A stretch of 7,721 nucleotides of DNA. Source: UBA2882 sp051877575 (GTDB lineage Bacteria; Bacillota; Clostridia; Lachnospirales; Lachnospiraceae). The stretch spans positions 1 through 7,721 of the forward strand of contig JBJEJA010000039.1 in the NCBI GenBank assembly GCA_051877575.1, written 5' to 3'. Below are positions 1 to 4,898 of the stretch, one piece after another; position 1 is the stretch's first letter, and each line of letters starts with the position of its first letter. The notes under the pieces are model-generated. The model searched no databases. It was not told the DNA's origin and saw nothing but the letters and a program-made list of their open reading frames with translations. The position numbers were made by a program, and so were the translations under genes.

Positions 1-5
1 CATTT

Positions 6-12
6 CCTCCTT
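6..12 (-). promoter_or_regulatory. Ribosome binding site of the next gene at the left edge
   Basis: AAGGAGG on the minus strand overlaps the TAA stop of the large lipoprotein, so the operon continues to the left. An ATG occupies 3-1, but only two bases separate it from the site, which is tighter than usual. The true start may be that ATG or a codon just outside the window. Confidence 0.6.
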
Positions 13-2356
13 AATCTACTAATTCCTGTATCCTTGATTCAAGTATGTCGGCATCTGTTTCTACTGCCCGCGTTTCCCAGGTGTCCATCATATCTTCCAC
101 AGTCTCTTTGTTCTCCTCTGCAGCAGCGGATGCCGCAATCGATTCCTGAATTTCCTGCGCCTGTTCGGCTTCCAGTTGTTCGTTTCGACTCCTGGCATTC
201 GCAAGCAGATTCTCCAAAGATTCCTTATAGAATTCATTTAAGTCATATTCCTTCACTCTGGAAAAAGCCACATCCAGAGTATTGTACGAGGTATCCTTAT
301 TTTCAAATCCGACGGAGACAAATTTATTGCCGTTTTTCCAGGTTCCATACCAGGTTCCCGCATCCAGATTGACTGCCAGACCGGCATCCGGATCATAATA
401 CAGCAGCCCATTCTGAAATGTAGTCAACAGAAAGCCTTCGCCCTCTACCTCACATTTGGATATATCCACTCCCTGTGCGCTCAGCTGCTGCAGTACTGAG
501 TTGTCCGCCTGAATGGTCGTTTTCTGAAATTGATGAGAAGTAATCTGCATCCAGGGCTTCTGTCCCCAGGTCATCTGTTCGGACGTCATATCGTCGGACG
601 TCATATTGTCGAAGGCAGACGCATAAGCCTGATCAACAGCACTCGATGTTCCGTATAGATCGATCTCATCCACATACAGCTTTTCATTGCCGATCAGCCA
701 TTTGCTGGTAGAACCATTGTTCTGTTCCACGATAATCAGGTTCTCCGGCGTTGAGACAAGATAGTAGAGCTTTTCTCCATCTTCTGCCAGATCCACCAGA
801 TAGTCCTCCCCGATCGAGATGCCGGAAGAAGCCAGGGTCTCATCCTGCTTCAGCCAATACAGCTGTTTTCCCTTCTGACAAAGAACCTGATTGTTTGCCA
901 CACCGTTCACATGATCAATTCCCAGAGATTTCAGCGTTCCGTATCCTTCCAGATACGGAGCAGTAACATTCACATATCTCTTTCTGTAAACGGTAAGACT
1001 TTGTGTTCTGGTTTCCGTGATGGTTTCCGTTGTTTCATTTCCATCCGAATCGGTGGTTGTTGTCTCATACTCATAGGTATAATTTCTGGAAGCTGTCACA
1101 CTGTCATAATAATAGATTTCATCTCCGGTTGTTCCGTGTACTTCATAATATTCACCATTCAGGGGAATAAACACATTTTCCAATTTTGTCTTGACCTTCA
1201 AATCTGTAAATTCCTGGTAGGTCCCCTGTTTGGGCAGGAAGTTACATACATATCCCTCCTGATCAAAAGTTCCAAATACCGGTCCGTTTTTCCAGGTTAA
1301 TATGGGCATATCATTGCTGCTTACCGCGCTGTAATCAATTTTATTCGTATCGAGCCAGGATTTCGCCTTGCTGTCCATGGAAATATTATCAAAAAATGCG
1401 ATCCATTTACTGGGTACACTGGTGCAGGCAGTTTCCCAATCTGCGCGTGCATCTGGCTCATCTGTATAAATATTCCCTTTGGTTATATCCTGCCAGGCTT
1501 TTATCTGATCATTGAGTGCAGCATTCGTCTGATCGATCCTTGTACCACTATCCAGCTCTGTAAAATCATAAAACAAAACCAGCTCCACTGTTTTGTCAGC
1601 GGTTTCCTTTTCCAGCTCCTCGGCAGCCTTGTCTGCATCCTCATCTGACATGGTTTCGTTCTCTTCCGTTTCTTCCCCCAGATCGATGGCCGTTTTTTCA
1701 ATCGTCAGCTCCACATAGATGCGGTCTGCTCCATCCGTCAAAGCATTTGTCGCACTGACCGAATAGGCCTTACTGAAATGAGAACGAACGGATCCTTCAA
1801 TATCTGTAGAAAACTCCAATGTTCCATCCAGTTTGTACAGATATCCAATTCCATTATCATATACAAATATGGAAGGATCACTGCTGCCTTCCCGATCACA
1901 TATCTGGATGTAAAACGATTCGTCATCTTCCGTTACCTCCACGCGAGAAAATTTATTTTCATGGATCACATGGAAGAGACCTGTTTCATACTGATAGGCT
2001 GCCGCACAATGCACATAATCTCTGGTATCATCCGAAGGATCTCCCCTCACTCTGGTCGAATAGCCATAAACAAAGGTTCCGCCATCCAGCAGAGTGCCAA
2101 GCTCAAAAGAAGCTATGTCTTTCGTTTCCTCTGAATGGGTATCTGCAAACTTGAATGCACGTTTTTCCGTCAGATTTTCATATTTCGAATTGTCGTTTAA
2201 CTCATAATAATCCGGCATCTCTTTGTCTGTCGTACTCTCCGTGCTATTCCAATACGACTCCGCAAGGTTTCCTTCGTTCCAATCTGAGAGAAAGCTGCAG
2301 CCTGTGAAAAGAATACTAACTGCACATAGAATTCCACTGATTAATACTCTTTTCAT
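11..2356 (-). CDS. Large surface lipoprotein of unknown function, conjugation operon
   Basis: From the ATG at 2356 the product has 781 residues. It begins with a textbook lipoprotein signal, MKRVLISGILCAVSILFTGC, with the lipidated cysteine at 20, so it should be anchored on the outer face of the cytoplasmic membrane. The mature protein is acidic and rich in Tyr, Thr and Asp, with many short beta-strand-like stretches such as FVYDNGIGYLYKLDG (164-178) and LYYDPDAGLAVNLDAG (652-667). This is compatible with a beta-propeller or other all-beta fold, though no propeller repeat is clear. An acidic Glu-rich segment (226-258) and a Thr-rich segment (about 427-453) look like linkers. A 5-residue repeat around MTSDDMTSEQMT lies at 585-596. 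The last 80 residues (about 703-781) are Glu/Gln/Ala-rich and probably helical or coiled-coil. There is no catalytic motif I recognise. It follows the pilin by 96 bases and may be a cell-envelope scaffold or contact factor; function unknown. Confidence 0.88.
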   Translation of the reverse strand: MKRVLISGILCAVSILFTGCSFLSDWNEGNLAESYWNSTESTTDKEMPDYYELNDNSKYENLTEKRAFKFADTHSEETKDIASFELGTLLDGGTFVYGYSTRVRGDPSDDTRDYVHCAAAYQYETGLFHVIHENKFSRVEVTEDDESFYIQICDREGSSDPSIFVYDNGIGYLYKLDGTLEFSTDIEGSVRSHFSKAYSVSATNALTDGADRIYVELTIEKTAIDLGEETEENETMSDEDADKAAEELEKETADKTVELVLFYDFTELDSGTRIDQTNAALNDQIKAWQDITKGNIYTDEPDARADWETACTSVPSKWIAFFDNISMDSKAKSWLDTNKIDYSAVSSNDMPILTWKNGPVFGTFDQEGYVCNFLPKQGTYQEFTDLKVKTKLENVFIPLNGEYYEVHGTTGDEIYYYDSVTASRNYTYEYETTTTDSDGNETTETITETRTQSLTVYRKRYVNVTAPYLEGYGTLKSLGIDHVNGVANNQVLCQKGKQLYWLKQDETLASSGISIGEDYLVDLAEDGEKLYYLVSTPENLIIVEQNNGSTSKWLIGNEKLYVDEIDLYGTSSAVDQAYASAFDNMTSDDMTSEQMTWGQKPWMQITSHQFQKTTIQADNSVLQQLSAQGVDISKCEVEGEGFLLTTFQNGLLYYDPDAGLAVNLDAGTWYGTWKNGNKFVSVGFENKDTSYNTLDVAFSRVKEYDLNEFYKESLENLLANARSRNEQLEAEQAQEIQESIAASAAAEENKETVEDMMDTWETRAVETDADILESRIQELVD
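580..609. repeat. 15-bp tandem duplication inside the large lipoprotein gene
   Basis: CGGACGTCATATCGT (580-594) is followed directly by CGGACGTCATATTGT (595-609), with one difference. It is five codons long, keeps frame and encodes the repeated MTS-Asp/Glu-x unit at residues 585-594. A third, degenerate unit (MTWGQ) follows in the protein. It looks like a recent slippage duplication in a surface-exposed loop. Confidence 0.8.
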
Positions 2357-2362
2357 AACCTG

Positions 2363-2371
2363 CACCTCCTT
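2363..2371 (-). promoter_or_regulatory. Ribosome binding site that sets the start of the large lipoprotein
   Basis: AAGGAGGTG on the minus strand, six bases before the ATG at 2356. It shows that translation begins there and not at the TTG at 2428, which lies in the hairpin and would place 24 extra residues before a complete lipoprotein signal peptide. Confidence 0.85.
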
Positions 2372-2393
2372 AGGTAAAGCATTTGCCCTGTTC

Positions 2394-2427
2394 TGCGGGG
2401 AAATGGGCGAAAATCCATATCCCCGCA
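2394..2427 (-). other. Strong hairpin between pilin and lipoprotein genes
   Basis: The arms 2394-2406 and 2415-2427 pair over 13 positions with a single mismatch (U·U in the minus-strand RNA): an 8-pair G+C-rich base (TGCGGGGA with TCCCCGCA) and a 4-pair top around an 8-base loop. It starts 25 bases after the pilin stop codon. No T-run follows it on either strand, so it is not a standard intrinsic terminator. It is better read as an mRNA processing or 3'-end stabilising element, or a partial attenuator. It does not cover the ribosome binding site of the next gene. Confidence 0.6.
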
Positions 2428-2452
2428 AAGCATGTCCTGTTCCGATGATCCG

Positions 2453-2755
2453 TTACTGGATGCTGTTGTTCATCCATGTCTCCATTGCACCCATTCCCAG
2501 CTTCAGAACTACAATAAGAACAAAGATCAGTACAAAGCCGATAATCGCATTTTTCAGGCTGTTTTTTGCTTTTTCTCTGTCCTGCGGCTCCTCGGCTTTT
2601 GCCAGTTTTGCGCCGAGAATGATGCAGTAGATTGCGCCAAGTGCTCCTACGATTCCAAGTGCAGGTGTCAATGCCATATTCAGCAGCCCGATGATCGGTT
2701 CACTTACGGTCTGGAACGGGTTTTCGCTCGTTGCTGTTAACATTGTGTATAACAT
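2453..2755 (-). CDS. VirB2/TrbC-like T4SS pilin
   Basis: The product is a 100-residue membrane protein with the layout of conjugative pilins: a short N-terminus, a first hydrophobic helix (about 22-50, GLLNMALTPALGIVGALG onward), a charged cytoplasmic loop AKAEEPQDREKAKNSLK (52-68) and a second hydrophobic helix (about 69-88). The loop-to-helix pattern, with DREKAK leading into NAIIGFVLIFVL, is characteristic of the short pilin-like T4SS proteins of Gram-positives and mollicutes (the family I know as T4SS_pilin or Mbov_0395-like). No classical signal peptide precedes the first helix, although the N-terminus could be processed. Known family members sit in the membrane as the pool for the transfer channel or pilus. 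Its place in an operon with VirB4 supports this. A candidate promoter lies just upstream and a hairpin just downstream, both of which could raise its dosage. Confidence 0.85.
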   Translation of the reverse strand: MLYTMLTATSENPFQTVSEPIIGLLNMALTPALGIVGALGAIYCIILGAKLAKAEEPQDREKAKNSLKNAIIGFVLIFVLIVVLKLGMGAMETWMNNSIQ

Positions 2756-2761
2756 ATGTGT

Positions 2762-2768
2762 ACCTCCT
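2762..2768 (-). promoter_or_regulatory. Strong ribosome binding site of the pilin gene
   Basis: AGGAGGT on the minus strand, six bases before the ATG at 2755. It decides between the first ATG and a second one four codons later, which would be too far from it. It is one of the two strongest sites in the window, fitting a protein needed in many copies. Confidence 0.75.
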
Positions 2769-2783
2769 GGTAATAGAATATTT

Positions 2784-2811
2784 ATTATATGACTTTCATA
2801 TTTCGTCTCAG
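2784..2811 (-). promoter_or_regulatory. Candidate internal promoter before the pilin gene
   Basis: On the minus strand a perfect TATAAT (2784-2789) lies 16 bases after CTGAGA (2806-2811), which matches four of six bases of the -35 consensus TTGACA. Transcription would start near 2777, leaving a leader of about 20 bases containing the pilin ribosome binding site. The -10 is made partly by the end of the preceding gene (ATA TAA T), in an AT-rich patch, so chance is a real possibility. Confidence 0.35.
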
Positions 2812-3855
2812 GAACAGGAGCCTTCCTGCAAGTCCTGCCAGAAAGATCAAAGCCAGTATAATCAATCGGGTATCAAACAGTTTATACGTCTGGCGGATCG
2901 TCAGCTGATAGCAGCGGCTGTTTCCAGTCGAATCCTGTACCTCCAGTCCGTAAAACCCGCCGGCAGTCAGTGTATTTGTTTCCAGCTGTCCCCGGCTTCC
3001 GTTATATGTGACAGTAACGGTACTGTTCGGTTCCGATGTTGTGAATTCCACCGGTCCTACAACATCACGTTGTGTGATATCCTTGGAAAAATTCAGAAAA
3101 GGCGCCGTCGTATCTCTGACAAAGTTGGTCTCCAGATGAATCGTGCCTGTGTTCTGATCCTGATAACGAATCTCATATACTCCGTCTTCCATCAAAAAAT
3201 AGAATTGCGGATTCACATCAGACTGCGGAATGCCATTTTTGATAACCTCTGAGATCTGAAACTGCTCCGGTGCAGTCACTATGCCGAGCTGTCGGTCTTT
3301 CTCTCCAATCATTGTAAAAGAGTAGTTTACTTCATACACGTTATTATCCAGAATCTCAGCAGACGGTGGCTGGAAAAAGAGCAGTTTTAAATGATACACG
3401 CCCGGTTCTGTAAACAAACCGTCTTTTATCACAGAAATCTCGCCGTCATCCTTCCGAACAGTTCCAATGAAGCCGTCCGGAAATTCAAATTTGACCTTTG
3501 TCTCTGTGATCATGCCATTTGGGACAGTGGAGATAAATGTCGCCTGATTTGGAAGTGTATATCGTATTTTTCCTTTCCCGGCATATTCCATCGGCAGATT
3601 AGAAAGGATTATATTCTCCGAAGTCGCCGGAAGCGCAAGGTCCTCTCCATTTCCCATCGTTTTCAGATAGTCATCCACGAGCGCTTCCAGTTCTTCCTCA
3701 GAAATATCTTCCGAAGAAAAATCATCGGATACTTCCAAGTCTGTCTGCGGCGCCGCCCAGACAAGAGAAACAGGACATGCGGTGAAAGCCAGCAATACAG
3801 CAGCTGCCATAGCTGCTATTTTCCATTTTATTCTCCTGCTTTCCCCTTTTATCAT
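2785..3855 (-). CDS. Type I membrane protein with Ig-like extracellular region, conjugation operon
   Basis: The protein has 356 residues. A cleavable-looking signal peptide (basic N-terminus, hydrophobic 13-30, likely cut after VWA at 34) is followed by an acidic linker (39-63), a beta-rich ectodomain and one C-terminal membrane helix (about 330-348) ending in a short basic tail, LRRNMKVI. The topology is therefore outside with a membrane anchor at the end. The ectodomain has three spaced copies of a strand-like motif: PGVYHLKLLF (151-160), DGVYEIRYQDQNTG (224-237) and GGFYGLEVQDSTGN (299-312). The last lies in a segment (about 249-320, starting TTAPFLNF) that looks like a bacterial Ig-like domain. 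No enzyme motif, sortase signal or peptidoglycan hydrolase signature is visible. It overlaps the preceding gene by ATGA, has GGAGAAAGG upstream, ends in tandem TAA codons and lies 29 bases before the pilin gene. It may be a cell-wall-spanning scaffold or contact protein; the role is inference. Confidence 0.85.
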   Translation of the reverse strand: MIKGESRRIKWKIAAMAAAVLLAFTACPVSLVWAAPQTDLEVSDDFSSEDISEEELEALVDDYLKTMGNGEDLALPATSENIILSNLPMEYAGKGKIRYTLPNQATFISTVPNGMITETKVKFEFPDGFIGTVRKDDGEISVIKDGLFTEPGVYHLKLLFFQPPSAEILDNNVYEVNYSFTMIGEKDRQLGIVTAPEQFQISEVIKNGIPQSDVNPQFYFLMEDGVYEIRYQDQNTGTIHLETNFVRDTTAPFLNFSKDITQRDVVGPVEFTTSEPNSTVTVTYNGSRGQLETNTLTAGGFYGLEVQDSTGNSRCYQLTIRQTYKLFDTRLIILALIFLAGLAGRLLFLRRNMKVI

Positions 3856-4130
3856 AAAGATCGGCCTTTCTCCATCGATTTCTCCACCTGTTTTTCCATC
3901 TTCATCGACGATTGCTCCCGCCTTGGCACCTTTTTTACAGAAGCTGCCTCTTCCATTAATAGATCGGCATAAGTCATCTTCACAGGCTCAAGTCCGGTCA
4001 TCACCTTTGGGGTCTCTTGCTTTACCTCACCGGAAGTTTTTCCTGCCTGCCGATCCGCTCTCGCTTTTCTCAGTCCCTGCAGTTCAATCTCCCACAAAGC
4101 CCTGTTCTTCGAACTGTCAAAATATGCCAT
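3852..4130 (-). CDS. Small basic soluble protein of unknown function
   Basis: The product has 92 residues, starting MAYFDSSKNRALWEIEL, with no signal peptide, no membrane helix and no cysteine. By count there are 19 Lys/Arg against 14 Asp/Glu. The N-terminal third (about 7-28) looks like an amphipathic helix, the middle is Gly/Pro/Thr-containing and probably flexible, and the C-terminal 20 residues are Lys/Glu/Met-rich. I do not recognise the family. The gene is supported by an AAAGGAG sequence about nine bases before the ATG, by starting only three bases after the stop of the solute-binding lipoprotein, and by its TGA overlapping the next ATG (ATGA). Such tight packing argues that it is translated. 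As a cytoplasmic protein between two exported ones it could be an accessory or regulatory factor of the transfer machine, but that is only inference from position. Confidence 0.8.
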   Translation of the reverse strand: MAYFDSSKNRALWEIELQGLRKARADRQAGKTSGEVKQETPKVMTGLEPVKMTYADLLMEEAASVKKVPRREQSSMKMEKQVEKSMEKGRSL

Positions 4131-4133
4131 AGA

Positions 4134-4877
4134 TCAATTCTCCTTTTCCAGGAACTGACGAACAATGATGTCGATTCCGCTTATCAGTGTCTGACTTTCC
4201 TTTCCTGTTACGATCACAAATTCCTCTGCGTTCAGATTCATCAGGTTCTGAACCTGCAATTCCGAATCCAGAGCCAGTTCTTTTGCCTGATTTTCATAGC
4301 AGATATATGCCCGGATGGTTCCGTTTTTCAAATCAGCTGCCGCGTCCTGCATGTTTTCATAATCCCGTACAGAAATTCCTTTTGCCTGATAGAGCTGTGA
4401 TCTCGTTTCTTCATCCAGCCCGAAATCCACACCAACGGAAGAGTCCTCCAATGCTCCAACCGTCATGGCGTAATCGCCGGCTTTTGTCACAGCGTAGAAA
4501 AACCCTTTTCCATATGGAGTGGAAATCTGATATTCATCGGCCAGTCTGCTGGTGGCATTCATGCATCCAACAGCAATATCCGCCTGGCCATCGGAAACGG
4601 CCTGAAGTGCCTGACTCCGGCTCATCACCTGATAGTCCGTTGTGACCCCCAGAGCCTGGGCGATCGTATCGCAAAGCTCCGGTTCGATACCAACCGGAGT
4701 TTCGCCGCTGAAACTGGTATAGCGGCTGTCTGTGTTCACAATGGCAACACGGAAGACTCCGGACTCTTTAATCTGGCTGATCCGGTCATCTTTCTTTCCG
4801 GAGCAACCGCCAATTGTCAGTACAATTCCCGCCGCAAGCAGGGCAGTCCTGAATCTCCATCTATGATTCTTTTTCAT
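4134..4877 (-). CDS. Lipoprotein with a family 3 solute-binding (periplasmic-binding-like) domain
   Basis: This is a 247-residue surface lipoprotein: a basic N-terminus, a hydrophobic stretch and a lipobox ending IGGC, with the lipidated cysteine at residue 25. The rest matches the bacterial extracellular solute-binding family 3 fold (SBP_bac_3 type, amino-acid binding). The segment PVGIEPELCDTIAQALGV (61-78) fits the first-lobe motif, and ALQAVSDGQADIAVGCMNAT (90-109) followed by SRLADEYQISTPY (110-122) fits the 'GxxD...T.eR...FS.PY' signature, with R111 in the place of the carboxylate-binding arginine. Around 186-195 the usual 'D..vaD' pattern reads RAYICYE, so the aspartate that normally contacts the ligand amino group appears replaced. 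This alignment is by eye. No ABC permease or ATPase lies beside it: VirB4 is 21 bases upstream and a small gene 3 bases downstream. It may therefore act as a sensor, adhesin or structural part rather than in uptake. There is no lytic transglycosylase domain as in MltF. The start has AAGGAG about ten bases upstream. Confidence 0.85.
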   Translation of the reverse strand: MKKNHRWRFRTALLAAGIVLTIGGCSGKKDDRISQIKESGVFRVAIVNTDSRYTSFSGETPVGIEPELCDTIAQALGVTTDYQVMSRSQALQAVSDGQADIAVGCMNATSRLADEYQISTPYGKGFFYAVTKAGDYAMTVGALEDSSVGVDFGLDEETRSQLYQAKGISVRDYENMQDAAADLKNGTIRAYICYENQAKELALDSELQVQNLMNLNAEEFVIVTGKESQTLISGIDIIVRQFLEKEN

Positions 4878-4898
4878 CCTCTTTCTACTCCTTCCTGC

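Noticed and set aside
2394..2427. Hairpin as an intrinsic terminator ending the operon after the pilin
   Set aside because: No T-run follows on the minus strand, and the next gene, with a strong ribosome binding site, is in the same direction close by. It is kept as a hairpin of other or partial function.
2357..2428. TTG start at 2428 giving a 24-residue longer large lipoprotein
   Set aside because: There is no ribosome binding site before it, it lies within the hairpin stem, and it would bury the lipoprotein signal peptide. AAGGAGGTG before the ATG at 2356 explains the start.
2357..2452. A promoter in the pilin-lipoprotein gap
   Set aside because: No -10/-35 pair with acceptable spacing was found on the minus strand; the region is dominated by the hairpin.
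2223..2630. Plus-strand open frame of 135 codons crossing the 96-base gap
   Set aside because: It is antisense to the lipoprotein start and the pilin gene, and its product has no recognisable features.
2731..3252. Plus-strand open frame of 173 codons
   Set aside because: It is antisense to the Ig-like protein gene and the start of the pilin gene, with no domain, signal or upstream translation signal.
3391..3972. Plus-strand open frame of 193 codons
   Set aside because: It lies opposite two well-supported minus-strand genes, spans their junction, has no convincing ribosome binding site, and its Phe/Arg/Ser/His-rich product looks like an antisense shadow.
4134..4877. MltF-like lytic transglycosylase
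   Set aside because: MltF pairs a family 3 binding domain with a transglycosylase domain. This protein ends after the binding domain and has no room for the catalytic part.
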